A stretch of 64,000 nt of DNA. Origin: Methylomonas sp. ZR1 (lineage in GTDB: Bacteria > Pseudomonadota > Gammaproteobacteria > Methylococcales > Methylomonadaceae). This document shows positions 8,991 to 18,675 of this stretch, in pieces (position 1 is the stretch's first letter; each line of letters opens with the position of its first letter). Both the position numbers and the translations under genes were made by a program. The notes beneath the pieces are model-generated. The model made no database searches. It saw only the letters and a program-made list of their open reading frames with translations, and was not told the origin of the DNA. The stretch lies in NCBI RefSeq assembly GCF_013141865.1, contig NZ_RCST01000001.1, positions 2,852,001-2,916,000 of the forward strand, given 5' to 3'.

Positions 8991-10910
8991 TTAGATCATG
9001 GCTGCTAAATTCGCCATAGCCCGCGCGACTATCTCGCCTTGATGATTGATGTTGTCGATAATCTGTTGCACGGTACGGGTATCAATAACGGCTTTGGCGT
9101 GCGGATTCACAGCTTTCAGGTCGAAAACGGCGGCGTCGATGTCGCTGGCTTTGGCCTGGGCTTCGCGGATGGCTTTTTCCTTGGTTTTAATCGCATCTTC
9201 TGCGGCGGCGATTTTGTCCTTGCCGGCTTTGTCGCGTTTCAATGCCTTCAACGCTTCCCGTAACGGCAACAGTTCTTCGGTTAGCCGGTTGGCTTCGTCG
9301 ATAAAGGGCTGTAGGTCTGCGCGGGCTTTGGCGCGGCGGGCGGCGAAATCGACCGTCCAGGAAAAATCGCTGTCGGCTTCCGGCGTGCCGTGTTTCGCCA
9401 GCAAACGGGCAAACGACGGGAAGAGCTTATCTTGATGTTCTTCCACCGCCAGCCAGTCAGCGGTCAGTGTGGACGGCAATTCGGCATCGCTCAATAGGCC
9501 GCCGTGTCGATCAAAACCGAAATGCGCCAACGTCATCGGCGACTTTTTACCGACTTTGACTTGCGACAAATCGTAATACCAAATGCGCTCGGTTTTGCTG
9601 CCTTTGCGGAAAAACAGCAGGTTGGTTTTAACACCCGCGCCGGCGGTGGAAAACACCCCACCCGGCAAACTAACGATGCACCACAAATCGCATTCATCCA
9701 CCAATTTACGTTTGGTTTCCACGAAGGCGCTTTCGTTGGTGCGAAACAGCAAACCCTCGTCCAGCACGATACCGCAGCGCCCGCCCGGCTTACCGTCCAG
9801 CGGCGCTTTCAATTCGTCCAGAATATGCTGCACAAACAACACTTGCGTGGAGCCGGTTTCAAAATCGTAGTTTTTCTGCGCGTCCGAGCCTTCCTTGCCG
9901 CCAAACGGCGGATTGGTCAGGATCACATCAAAGGTTGTCGGCGCTTGCTCGAATAAACCGTCGTAGGTTTGCTTGCCGGTCAGCGTGTTGCCGTGCCAGA
10001 GATTGGGCTGGTCGATGCCGTGCAGAATCAGATTGGCTAAGGCGATGGGGAATACCAGATTTTCCTTTTCCCGGCCGAAAAACGTATCGTGCTTCAGCGT
10101 TTCCAACACCGTCGAGGCCGGCGATTGCCCTAGTTGATAGGCGATATGCTCGTAAGTCACCGCCAAAAAGCCGCCGGTGCCGCAACACGGGTCATACACC
10201 GTTTCGCCCGGCTGCGGATCGAGCACATTCACCATCGCCCGAATCACTTCGCGCGGCGTGAAGAACTGGCCGCCGTCCGAGTTCTTTTCGCCCATTTTCA
10301 GCAGCAAGTCTTCGTAGACCTGCGACAGGGTAAAGAAATGGGTGTCGTCGATATGATCGATATGGATTTCATGCACCTTGTCGAAAATGTCGCACAAATT
10401 GGTTTCGCTATCCACGCGCACCTTTTCCACCGCCGTCATGATACGGCCAATCACGCGCTGCTTCGGGCTGGCGCCGGCGTTAGGCAGTTGAGTACGCGGA
10501 TCGACATCCAGCCGATGCAGATGCGGCAGCAATTGGTTATTGATGAAATCGAACAGACTGCCTTCACCGGCTTCGAACAAGGCTTGCCGCTTCCAACCAA
10601 ACCGATAACCTTCCGGCGTTTTCGGCGCGTCCGGCTTCTCGGAATACGGCGCCGCCCAATCCTGCCAGCGATACGGCGCCCGCAAAGCCGGCGAATAGTC
10701 GTTGCCCAAGGCTTCCGCTTGTTCCAGGGCTTTTTGCTCCTGGGCATCGAGAATGCGCAAAAACAGAATCCAGGTCAGTTCCGGCACGTACTGCAAAGCG
10801 CTGGCGCAATTGGAACGGCGCATCACATCGCAAATGGCTTTGACGAAAGACGACAGCGATTGCGTGGAGGCGATGGCTTTGGGTTGTTTGGTTTTAAGAG
10901 CTTTTGCCAT
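8991..10910 (-). CDS. hsdM: Type I restriction-modification methyltransferase subunit
   Basis: HsdM, 639 residues, is the N6-adenine DNA methyltransferase subunit of a type I system. The N-terminal HsdM_N helical bundle is followed by the SAM-binding motif DPCCGTGGFLAVTYEH and the catalytic NPPFGGKEGSD (NPPF) motif. A C-terminal coiled coil (LREALKALKRDKAGKDKIAA) is the usual contact to HsdS. It is the last gene of the hsdR-hsdS-DUF3800-hsdM run on the minus strand, separated from DUF3800 by about 120 bp. Length and motifs are intact, so methylation should be active if HsdS is expressed. Confidence 0.95.
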   Translation of the reverse strand: MAKALKTKQPKAIASTQSLSSFVKAICDVMRRSNCASALQYVPELTWILFLRILDAQEQKALEQAEALGNDYSPALRAPYRWQDWAAPYSEKPDAPKTPEGYRFGWKRQALFEAGEGSLFDFINNQLLPHLHRLDVDPRTQLPNAGASPKQRVIGRIMTAVEKVRVDSETNLCDIFDKVHEIHIDHIDDTHFFTLSQVYEDLLLKMGEKNSDGGQFFTPREVIRAMVNVLDPQPGETVYDPCCGTGGFLAVTYEHIAYQLGQSPASTVLETLKHDTFFGREKENLVFPIALANLILHGIDQPNLWHGNTLTGKQTYDGLFEQAPTTFDVILTNPPFGGKEGSDAQKNYDFETGSTQVLFVQHILDELKAPLDGKPGGRCGIVLDEGLLFRTNESAFVETKRKLVDECDLWCIVSLPGGVFSTAGAGVKTNLLFFRKGSKTERIWYYDLSQVKVGKKSPMTLAHFGFDRHGGLLSDAELPSTLTADWLAVEEHQDKLFPSFARLLAKHGTPEADSDFSWTVDFAARRAKARADLQPFIDEANRLTEELLPLREALKALKRDKAGKDKIAAAEDAIKTKEKAIREAQAKASDIDAAVFDLKAVNPHAKAVIDTRTVQQIIDNINHQGEIVARAMANLAAMI

Positions 10911-11028
10911 ATTTGTTTTTTAATTCTGACTTGCTCGACAAGCCAAATCTGTTGATAATGCTTCCAGCGACTAGATGACTCGTTCCAAAAGCGAGTTTCA
11001 CCCCAAGGGGGCTGGTCGTTCCAAATTG

Positions 11029-11742
11029 CTAAGGCCAGCGTTGAATATACACATTCCCGCTGGCCTTAATTTTTTCCCACGCCGCCGCCACTTCTTTTTC
11101 GTGCCATTTATCCGGCGCGCTCTGCATATTCTCGTAACGTCCGGCCATATAAACCAGCAAATCAGCAACTTGCAGAAAACGGCTGTGATGGGAATGAGTG
11201 AAGTAAACGGTATCCAACAAACGGCCCAGCGGCCTGCCGGAATACATAGGGGTTTTGCCTTGTGATTTGTATTCCGAAAAGTCAACGACTGCGCTAGTCA
11301 CTTCATCGGCTTCATAATCGCCAAAGACCAGCCCTAAATCATCTACCTTATCCAGATACTCACAATATCGCTCCAGAATAAGCATTAATCCCAAACGGTA
11401 AGCCGGCATGGGGTAAGCATATTTACTGCGGTGTCGATCTACATTGATGCACACCAAGCGCACCGGGATCTGATTGCAGGTAACAAAATTAGCGACATCC
11501 CGAAACACCTGAACCCGATCTTCCATCTTGCGCCCCTTGGCGATTCCCTTGCCATGAAACAACTCTTTGCCGTGAAATTCGTTATGTACTGTCAATGAAC
11601 TGGAGCCGAAAAAATTAAAGGCAATTTGCGCTAACGTTTTTTCAAATTCCAGTGCTTTGCTATCAGGTATCAACAGCCCGCCAATAAAAAAATAGGGATT
11701 GTCGGGCGAGTGCTTGTTTTCGTCGAAATAACAAAGGTGCAT
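11029..11742 (-). CDS. DUF3800 protein inside the hsd operon
   Basis: A 237-residue DUF3800 protein. It begins with the family signature of an early acidic pair (MHLCYFDENKHSP), has GGLLIPD next, and a later D-rich segment (LGLVFGDYEADE) followed by the conserved LQVADLLVYMAGR block. This layout is RNase H/transposase-like, and family members frequently accompany restriction or phage-defence loci. It lies between hsdS (8 bp away) and hsdM. The role in defence is inferred from position only. Confidence 0.85.
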   Translation of the reverse strand: MHLCYFDENKHSPDNPYFFIGGLLIPDSKALEFEKTLAQIAFNFFGSSSLTVHNEFHGKELFHGKGIAKGRKMEDRVQVFRDVANFVTCNQIPVRLVCINVDRHRSKYAYPMPAYRLGLMLILERYCEYLDKVDDLGLVFGDYEADEVTSAVVDFSEYKSQGKTPMYSGRPLGRLLDTVYFTHSHHSRFLQVADLLVYMAGRYENMQSAPDKWHEKEVAAAWEKIKASGNVYIQRWP

Positions 11743-11750
11743 GATAGTTA

Positions 11751-12869
11751 CTATGCTGAAAAGGCCTGAGCAAGCAGGCGTTCCGGGATTTTATTCAGGT
11801 CGTCGAGTTGTTGTTGAATAGCGGATTTGACCGATTTCAACTGCGCTAATGCCTTGGAAACGCGGCATTGTTCATCATAAGGCGGCAGCAGGATCGTGCC
11901 TTCGGCTAAGCGGTTGAACAACATCCGTTCGCGTACTGCACCGCGCGCCAGCGAATTGATGCACTGCGCACTGTAAGGCGAACGTAGCCAGTAATAAAAC
12001 CAGCGGGAGTCGACTATTCTCGGCTTGCCCTGCAACGCCACGTAATCCGGGCTGGTGATGCCGGGTTGATCGCCGTCATCGACAAAGGCAATCGAGCCGA
12101 TCAGGATACGCATTGGATTGTAAAACACGGTGCCGGAGAAAACCGGTTTATAACGTTGCGGTTGTTTGCCCGGCGGCTCCTTGGCCGGGGCCAAGCCGTC
12201 ACGGGTTGCACCCAATACCGGGTAATCGGCCCAACGTTCACCAATGCCTTTTTTCACTTCATCCAGAACATCACCTAACGGGCATTCGCTAACCTTGGAA
12301 TGCTCGATGCTTTGGCGAATATAGGCATTGGCAAGTTTGACAATTTCTTGCTGTTGAATTTCTAAAGCCTGCCGCGCGGTTTCGACTTCGGCGAGTTGGG
12401 TTTTGAGCTTGGCCGCAAGGCATTTTTGATCATCTAAATTTTTTGGAATTTCGACGTATGCATTCAAAAGCACATCCATATCGGCTCTTGGCATCCGTGA
12501 TCCAGTTTTCTCGGACATTGCCAACGAGACAATTTCTTGAGTACGCAAAAGAAAACCTAAAAAATCTCTGTCAACACCATACGGCAATAGCGGAATAATC
12601 TCGGTTGAACAGCGCCCATCTCGCTCTGGAGTAGCCACTTTATTGAGATATGGCCGCAACTTACCATAAAGGATATGACTGGAGGTAAAAGCAAAAGATG
12701 TACTTTTGCCTTCAGAGCTTTTAGAGTCATAGGAAATAATTTTTCCAGTCTGCGATTCAATTTGGTCAAGACCTAAGAATGGCAATAGAGAAGCATCTTC
12801 AGATTCAGGTGAAACGATGTTTTTTTCCTGAATTGCAATTTCACCAAGTTTTACTGAGTAAAAGTTCAT
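11751..12869 (-). CDS. hsdS: Type I restriction-modification specificity subunit
   Basis: HsdS, 372 residues, determines the bipartite DNA target of the type I complex. Two target-recognition domains separated by a conserved helix are visible: the first ends with SRMPRADMDVLLNAYVEIP, the central coiled coil is LAAKLKTQLAEVETARQALE, and the second domain ends with a similar helix (RVSKALAQLKSVKSAIQQQL). Its ATG overlaps the hsdR stop by four bases, so the two are translationally coupled. The target sequence cannot be predicted by eye. Confidence 0.9.
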   Translation of the reverse strand: MNFYSVKLGEIAIQEKNIVSPESEDASLLPFLGLDQIESQTGKIISYDSKSSEGKSTSFAFTSSHILYGKLRPYLNKVATPERDGRCSTEIIPLLPYGVDRDFLGFLLRTQEIVSLAMSEKTGSRMPRADMDVLLNAYVEIPKNLDDQKCLAAKLKTQLAEVETARQALEIQQQEIVKLANAYIRQSIEHSKVSECPLGDVLDEVKKGIGERWADYPVLGATRDGLAPAKEPPGKQPQRYKPVFSGTVFYNPMRILIGSIAFVDDGDQPGITSPDYVALQGKPRIVDSRWFYYWLRSPYSAQCINSLARGAVRERMLFNRLAEGTILLPPYDEQCRVSKALAQLKSVKSAIQQQLDDLNKIPERLLAQAFSA

Positions 12870-15286
12870 ACCCCAAACAACCTTCCTTTAGCCAACAAAA
12901 TCACCTCCACCGGTTTACCCAGTTTCTTCAACGCCTCCAAACCACCCGCCTGCTGGATTTCGGGCACGTCCCACAGCGTCGGCGTTTCCAAAGCTTCGGT
13001 GCCGCCCAGCGCAAATTGCTGACCGAAGCCGCGCAACACCATGGCGCTGTCGCTTGGCATGGCGTCGAACCAGGCTTGATTGCTGTCGATATACGCCTGG
13101 CCGCGTTGCGGTTGCTTCAAGGCTTGGGCGCGGTAGCCGTGGTGGGCGAAGATGTCGTAATAATCAAAATCCTGCATGTCTTCCAGTTCGCGCAGTACTT
13201 CCGGCGAGTAATGGTCCCCCAGCAGATGGTCTATCAATTGCCGGCGTTTTTTGGCTTCTATCCACAATTGGCGAAACTGGTTGAGATCGCGTGCTTCGCT
13301 GACCACGCGCAGCAGGATTTCCCGACGGTATTCGTCGCTGGGGATTTGCACGTCGCGGCCATCGCGGCGGGTCAGAATGTAACGGCCTTGCGGGGTGACG
13401 CTAACGTATTGGCCTTTGATCTCCGCTACCGAGGGTTGATGGCCTTGTCCTCCATCGCCATCATCACCGCCGCCGTCCTCGTCGTCTTCATCATCGCCGC
13501 CCGATTTTTTCTTTTTGCCCGAGCTGTTCGCGGTGATGAAATCGGTGCCGAATAAGTCGGTGACGCCGGTGTAGTCGTAAAGCCAAAATTTGTATTTTTG
13601 GGTGTCTTCGTCGATGCGGGTGCCGCGTCCGACCATTTGGTAAAACAAGATGCTGGATTCCAGGTAGCGGAAGAACACCACGGCATTGAGGCGTTCGATG
13701 TCGACGCCGGTTGCCAGCAGATCGACCGTGCAGGCGATGAAAGCGCGTTCGCCGGAGCCGCGCATGGGCTGGATCAGGTCGCGGCCGCCTTTGTTGGTGC
13801 ATTTAAAGGCGTACAGGTCTTTCGGGGTTTTGCCGTGCTGTTTGCACCATCGGCTGTACAGGTTGTTCATCTGTTGCACGACGCGATCAGCATGAATGTC
13901 GCGGGTGCAGAAAATGATCACTTTTTGCTCGGGGCCGCCGTGGCGGCAGAGTTGCTCGAACAAGTCTGCGCACATGGTTGGGGTGCGCAGTTCGATAAAG
14001 ATTTCGTCGTCGAAGTCTTTGGCGGTGTAGAGGTCTTTTTTTAAATCCGTCTCGCAAATGGGTTTGCCGGTGCGAAGGTCGGTGGGTTTGAGGTCGAGTA
14101 TTTGTTGCTTGGTATAGCTGATGTTGTCGATACTGGCCTGGCGTTTGACGATTTCGCAGACGGCGAGGTAGCCGTCTTCTTGCGCTTGAATCAAGGTGTA
14201 TTCGTAGACCGGTTCGCCGAAGTATTTGAGATTGTTGGCGGTGATAGCGGCATCGTCGGCGGTTTGCTGTTTGGATTCGCGCAACTGGCGCGGCGTGGCG
14301 GTCAAGCCGATTTGCACCGCGTTAGGATTACGCAGCAAGACTTCCGACCAACGGCCCCAGGCGGAGCGATGGCATTCGTCAATGATGATGACGCTGAAGG
14401 CGTCGGGCGGATAGTGATCGGTTAAAAAACTGCTGGCGCCGGATTCTTCGTCATCCAAACCCAAGGTTTGATAGGTGGCGATATGCACGCGGGCGTTTTT
14501 GGCGGCGTTTTGTCCGCTGGCGGTTTCGACGATACTGGCGCTATCGCCAAAGGCTGCTTTCAGTTTGTTATAGCCTTGGGTGCGCAGTTCGTCGCGGTCG
14601 CACAAAAATAATGCCGGCTTGGTCAGGCGTTGGGCTTGTTGCAGGCGCCACAGCAAGTTGGCGGCAATCACCGTTTTACCCGCGCCGGTGGCCAGTGCCA
14701 GCAAAACACGACACGGCTTTAGTGCCCGTTCGCAATGCAGGATCTTCTCGAACACGGCGCGAATCGCGGCATCCTGGTAATAGCGGCTCTTGGGATAGGC
14801 TTTGCTGTCGGCGGTGAACAACAGCGCCGCTTCCGGTTTATGCAGGTCGATGCCGGTGTCGTTGAGGTAGCGCTGGGTTAGCGCGGTGTGCGTTGGAAAG
14901 TGTTCTTTGAACGCATGCGGCCCGGTTTGCAAGCCGGTAGTTTTATCAAACTCACCATAACGATGGCCGTTGGTGGCATATACGTATTGCACATGAAAGC
15001 GACTGCATTCCGCGTAGGCCTTGGCTTGCTGCATGCCTTGCAGCGGGTCGGCCTCTTCCTTTTTCGCTTCCAGCACACCGACGGGGAGCGGTTTGGTGGC
15101 ATCGGGCGTTTGTACGCAAAGTAGATAATCAGTGCGACCGCCGCCGGGGCGTCTGCGGCCTTTGTGGCCGATCGCTTCCACCGGTGCGGGTGTTTCCAAT
15201 TTTAGCTTGCCGGCGTCGTCGTAGCCTTTATCGCGCAGAACGGGATCGATTAACCAATAACGGGTTTCAGCTTCGTTGTAGCTCAT
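12866..15286 (-). CDS. hsdR: Type I restriction endonuclease subunit
   Basis: HsdR, 806 residues, is the ATP-dependent translocase and nuclease of the type I system. An N-terminal nuclease region (GGGRTDYLLC, then GVLEAKKE as the catalytic E-x-K) is followed by helicase motifs: Walker A ATGAGKTVIAANLLW, DECHRS (DEAH-like box), GLTATPRQ, and VGRGTRIDED in the second RecA domain. Near residue 600 is a lysine then aspartate/glycine-rich low-complexity linker before the C-terminal domain. It is first in the operon, and its start is 270 bp from the tRNA-Asn fragment. Confidence 0.93.
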   Translation of the reverse strand: MSYNEAETRYWLIDPVLRDKGYDDAGKLKLETPAPVEAIGHKGRRRPGGGRTDYLLCVQTPDATKPLPVGVLEAKKEEADPLQGMQQAKAYAECSRFHVQYVYATNGHRYGEFDKTTGLQTGPHAFKEHFPTHTALTQRYLNDTGIDLHKPEAALLFTADSKAYPKSRYYQDAAIRAVFEKILHCERALKPCRVLLALATGAGKTVIAANLLWRLQQAQRLTKPALFLCDRDELRTQGYNKLKAAFGDSASIVETASGQNAAKNARVHIATYQTLGLDDEESGASSFLTDHYPPDAFSVIIIDECHRSAWGRWSEVLLRNPNAVQIGLTATPRQLRESKQQTADDAAITANNLKYFGEPVYEYTLIQAQEDGYLAVCEIVKRQASIDNISYTKQQILDLKPTDLRTGKPICETDLKKDLYTAKDFDDEIFIELRTPTMCADLFEQLCRHGGPEQKVIIFCTRDIHADRVVQQMNNLYSRWCKQHGKTPKDLYAFKCTNKGGRDLIQPMRGSGERAFIACTVDLLATGVDIERLNAVVFFRYLESSILFYQMVGRGTRIDEDTQKYKFWLYDYTGVTDLFGTDFITANSSGKKKKSGGDDEDDEDGGGDDGDGGQGHQPSVAEIKGQYVSVTPQGRYILTRRDGRDVQIPSDEYRREILLRVVSEARDLNQFRQLWIEAKKRRQLIDHLLGDHYSPEVLRELEDMQDFDYYDIFAHHGYRAQALKQPQRGQAYIDSNQAWFDAMPSDSAMVLRGFGQQFALGGTEALETPTLWDVPEIQQAGGLEALKKLGKPVEVILLAKGRLFGV

Positions 15287-15510
15287 TTTTGGTGACTTTC
15301 CCTATCTTAGAATTAATTGGAAACGGCGTCCGATGGGCAATAGTCTATCAAACCCATTAAAAAATCCTTGCCCTGGATTTTATCAGTAGGTCGATTTCAA
15401 CTTGAATGGGTTGCTCATCTAATTCCAAACCGAATTTGGATATTCGAATCAGATAGACAGAACTGGATGAAGCTAGACGCCCCTCGGATCAGCGGAGGGC
15501 CGGCGCGGGC

Positions 15511-15542
15511 AAAAAAAAAGCCCCACATTTAGATGTGAGGCC
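15511..15542 (-). terminator. Rho-independent terminator of the tRNA-Asn locus
   Basis: On the minus strand GCCTCACAT-CTAA-ATGTGGGGC forms a 9-bp stem (one G-T pair) followed by nine T. It lies 10 bases beyond the 3' end of the tRNA-Asn fragment, in the right orientation to end that tRNA transcript. Confidence 0.85.
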
Positions 15543-15552
15543 TTAATTTATT

Positions 15553-15599
15553 TGGCTCCCCCGGACGGGCTCGAACCGCCGACCTAGTGATTAACAGTC
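15553..15599 (-). other. tRNA-Asn 3' half: integration (att) site
   Basis: The minus strand carries the anticodon loop CTGTTAA (anticodon GTT, Asn), variable loop, T-arm (GGCGG TTCGAGC CCGTC), acceptor strand and encoded CCA. The D-arm and 5' acceptor strand are absent: the sequence upstream diverges right after the anticodon stem. A 3' tRNA fragment with its native terminator beside an integrase is the standard scar of integration into a tRNA 3' end. The intact tRNA-Asn should lie at the far end of the element, to the right; I did not find it in the window. Confidence 0.82.
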
Positions 15600-15752
15600 G
15601 CTAAAGACCATGTTTCCATGTATTTCTGTAGGTTGCAGAACATTCCTAAATGCCCGATTATATTGAACTTTATCACATCTTCCGTTCCTGGTTGTTTCAT
15701 TCTGTGACCTTATGTTGCGGAATTCAAGTGACCACAAAGTGACCACGAAATT

Positions 15753-16943
15753 ATGTTTACTGACAAATCGATCAAAGGACTTAAGGCAAAACCGTCGGCA
15801 TATAGACTTTATGAAAAAGGGCCCGATAAAGGCTTTGGCGTCAAAGTGACGCCAGCTGGAAGCGTAACCTTTTTTATTCAGTATGCAGGTCCAGATGGTA
15901 AACAAAAATTCGCAAGCCTAGGACGGTATCCATCGATTAGCCTATCTGAGGCAAGGGATAAGTGTCGTGAACTGAGACGGGAGATCGATCGAGGGATTGA
16001 CCCACAATCCCGCATTGAGCTGAGACTTGGTAGCGTAGCCGATTTGTTTGATTACTACATCAAGCACATGGTTGATTCAGGAAAGCGAACTTTTGAAAAA
16101 GTCGAGGCCGATCTTCATTACAACTGTAAAGACATTTTGGACTTACAAGCCAAAGACGTAACGCCAGCCCATATAAGAAAAATACTTCACACCATTATTT
16201 CGCGAGGCTCGAATGTTCAAGCTAATCGGATTCGATCATACTTAAGAAGAGCATTTGAATTAGGGGTTTATCATGATAACGACCCCAAAAACCTATCAAA
16301 TGATTTTACCTTTCAAATACAAACCAACCCTGTCGATGCAATTCCAAAAGATACCAGTGCGGAAGTTGCTGGAGAAAGAGCATTATCATTTTCCGAAATA
16401 AAAGTACTTTGGAACGAAACATGCCTTCTTGAGCAATTCCATCTGGCTACAAAACTATTACTGCTATATGGCTGTCGATCTTGGGAGCTCTGCGGCGCAA
16501 TGAAACATGAGTTTGATTTTGACACTATGATTTGGAGCGCCCCGCCAGAGCGAGTGAAAAACGAACGCTGGCTGATATTACCTATTACTCCGTTAGCTAA
16601 AAAATTACTTGATAAATTATGGCCGTATTCTGGAAACTCTGATTATCTTTTTCCAAGTCGATATAACGAAGAAAAACCGATACACAAAACGTCTTTGGCT
16701 CACGCAATCACGCGAATAAGCAGCATCGATACTTTTACCCCGAGAGATTTAAGAAGAACAGTAAAGACTCGTATGGGAGAAATTGGCATTGAAAAAAGCA
16801 TCAGAGATAGGATACAAAATCATGCTCTAAATGATGTAAGCTCAAAACATTATGATAGATATGATTATTTACAGGAAAAACGAAGCGCCTTACTAAAATG
16901 GGAAAACCACTTAATCGAGTTGAATGGAGATAAAAACACGTAG
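15753..16943 (+). CDS. int: Tyrosine-type integrase (P4-like)
   Basis: A 396-residue tyrosine recombinase. The N-terminal arm-binding domain (DUF4102) shows KGLKAKPSAYRLYEKGPDKG and the typical FASLGRYPSISLSEARDKCR. The catalytic domain has YGCRSWELC (first Arg), TPRDLRRTVKTRM (second Arg box) and a C-terminal HYDRYDY carrying the Tyr nucleophile. It reads away from the tRNA-Asn fragment 154 bp upstream, so it is the integrase of the element starting there. Its coding sequence is more AT-rich than the hsd genes. No excisionase gene is recognised next to it. Confidence 0.92.
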   Translation: MFTDKSIKGLKAKPSAYRLYEKGPDKGFGVKVTPAGSVTFFIQYAGPDGKQKFASLGRYPSISLSEARDKCRELRREIDRGIDPQSRIELRLGSVADLFDYYIKHMVDSGKRTFEKVEADLHYNCKDILDLQAKDVTPAHIRKILHTIISRGSNVQANRIRSYLRRAFELGVYHDNDPKNLSNDFTFQIQTNPVDAIPKDTSAEVAGERALSFSEIKVLWNETCLLEQFHLATKLLLLYGCRSWELCGAMKHEFDFDTMIWSAPPERVKNERWLILPITPLAKKLLDKLWPYSGNSDYLFPSRYNEEKPIHKTSLAHAITRISSIDTFTPRDLRRTVKTRMGEIGIEKSIRDRIQNHALNDVSSKHYDRYDYLQEKRSALLKWENHLIELNGDKNT

Positions 16944-16999
16944 TGTTGATTTTTATTAGATCAATAAAAAATTAGCCCTTAGTTATTTGTTGGTTCAAT

Positions 17000-18406
17000 T
17001 CAATCACAGAATTTTGTTCCTTTTTCCTGCCATACCGAAAACTCTAGAGGACGCAAGCCGAAACGGATAGCATTTCCCGCATGTAACGTTTTGAGTTCGT
17101 TTTGTACCAAAATAATAAATTTCTGCTTGTCGTCCTGAGACACGGAATTCGGAGTGCCAGCCAAGATCGATGCGTCATCTGTCTCCAGTCCATCCCGGAC
17201 AATGGCTCGTATCACTTCAGCCAGTTCGTTTCGATAACGTAATCGAACGATGTCCGGCGGCACGAGCTGCTGCTTTACGGCCACGTATTGCTGGCATGAA
17301 CGCTCGTACGCCCAGATATAGACATCTCTCAACAATTCAATTCGATTAAGCTCATAGACACCGAGGACCGCGTCCACGTAAGCCTGTTGAGGCACATCGA
17401 TAAAGGACAGTGGACAGAGATTGTGTTGAATCAGCGGGATGTTGGCCGCCAACCGCGAAACCCGTTTGTTGACGTCTTCGAAGGGTTGCAAGTAAGGCAA
17501 ATTCACCATCAGGAAAAACGATTGTTCAAACGGATCGTTGATTTCCGCCGCCATGGTCATGACAATCCCAAACAACTCCTCAATCCGTTGCGGCATCGCA
17601 ATCGGCAAATAGACACTGCCGCCGATATCGACCGCCCGATTGCGCAGGCGGCCACAACTCATCGGATCTGCCAACAAACCATCCGATAAAAAAGCATGTA
17701 AGGCAACGATGGTTTCAGTTGTGACGCCGGCATGCTCGGTATCGCGTACCAAATATTCAATGGCCGATTTGTGATTGAGGATCATCTGGGTTTCCATGAC
17801 ATCCTTCCCGTCAGCGGCCTGACCGAATTCAATCAAGCGTTCGGTATCCAGTCGACTGTAGGTATTGCCTTCCAATCGGGAAGAAGCCCAAGAAAGGTCG
17901 ATGAGCAGGCGATTCAGAATGTCACGGGCAAAGGTTCCTGCCGGGGTTTGCTCAGACGGCGACCTGCCCAGGGTATGTAATTGTTCGCGTAAACCAGCTG
18001 ATAAGTAATAGGTGTGGTTTGGATAGTACTGCCCCAGGAAATCCGGTTGGTAGCTGACGGGAGGCCTTTGAGTTCGTGGTTGACGAATAAAGAACTTGAT
18101 CTCTTCGCCTTCAGGCGAAATGGGAATGTAAACTTCGTCAACGCCATGCCGGTTTGAGTCATCCACACCATCAACTGTGGCGATACCCGTACCAGGCTTT
18201 ACTACTTTATACTTCAGTGCTCGTCCATCGCCTTCGCTAACAATGCGACGCTCTGCCACCAATGTGGCCAATCGACGTTGTAAAGTGCGGCCCTTAATTT
18301 CGAAATCTAGCCATTGCGCAATGTCTTTCGCGCCAATACCTTCGGGATATTGAGCAATCAGCTTTTCGATTCGTTCCAGCTCTTCTGATGGGACTATTTT
18401 TGGCAT
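17000..18406 (-). CDS. Fic-domain protein with N-terminal winged helix
   Basis: A 468-residue Fic-family protein. An N-terminal winged helix-turn-helix (residues about 1-70, RIEKLIAQYPEGIGAKDIAQ) precedes the Fic core. An SxxEGN-type inhibitory motif is visible (SSRLEGNTYS). The active loop reads LQPFEDVNKRVSRLAAN instead of HPFxDGNGR, so the catalytic His is Gln and the second Gly is Lys. It may be a non-AMPylating regulator or use another chemistry. It is convergent with int and sits inside the element. Function unknown. Confidence 0.85.
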   Translation of the reverse strand: MPKIVPSEELERIEKLIAQYPEGIGAKDIAQWLDFEIKGRTLQRRLATLVAERRIVSEGDGRALKYKVVKPGTGIATVDGVDDSNRHGVDEVYIPISPEGEEIKFFIRQPRTQRPPVSYQPDFLGQYYPNHTYYLSAGLREQLHTLGRSPSEQTPAGTFARDILNRLLIDLSWASSRLEGNTYSRLDTERLIEFGQAADGKDVMETQMILNHKSAIEYLVRDTEHAGVTTETIVALHAFLSDGLLADPMSCGRLRNRAVDIGGSVYLPIAMPQRIEELFGIVMTMAAEINDPFEQSFFLMVNLPYLQPFEDVNKRVSRLAANIPLIQHNLCPLSFIDVPQQAYVDAVLGVYELNRIELLRDVYIWAYERSCQQYVAVKQQLVPPDIVRLRYRNELAEVIRAIVRDGLETDDASILAGTPNSVSQDDKQKFIILVQNELKTLHAGNAIRFGLRPLEFSVWQEKGTKFCD

Positions 18407-18675
18407 GATTTCATTTTTTGTGTCGCGATTAGTTTTAATGCGCCATTTAATATGTCATTAAACCAAAAATCGCGCCATAAAAACATCTTGGTTGCACGAT
18501 TAAACTTAATCCAACTTCAGCCCGCTCCAGTCATCACGCTCCGTACCGACCGCAAGACTAAGCAAGGCCAAAATCCGATGACTAGCGAAAAACCGCGAAA
18601 AGAGGGGTTTTTCGAGCGTATAGAATTTTTGGCAACGTCGTAAACTCGCATCAAGACCATTACGGCGAGCTTGCG

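Noticed and set aside
18452..18643. 63-codon plus-strand frame between Fic and the transglycosylase
   Set aside because: Low-complexity basic composition, no clear ribosome binding site and no family. It overlaps the probable promoter zone.
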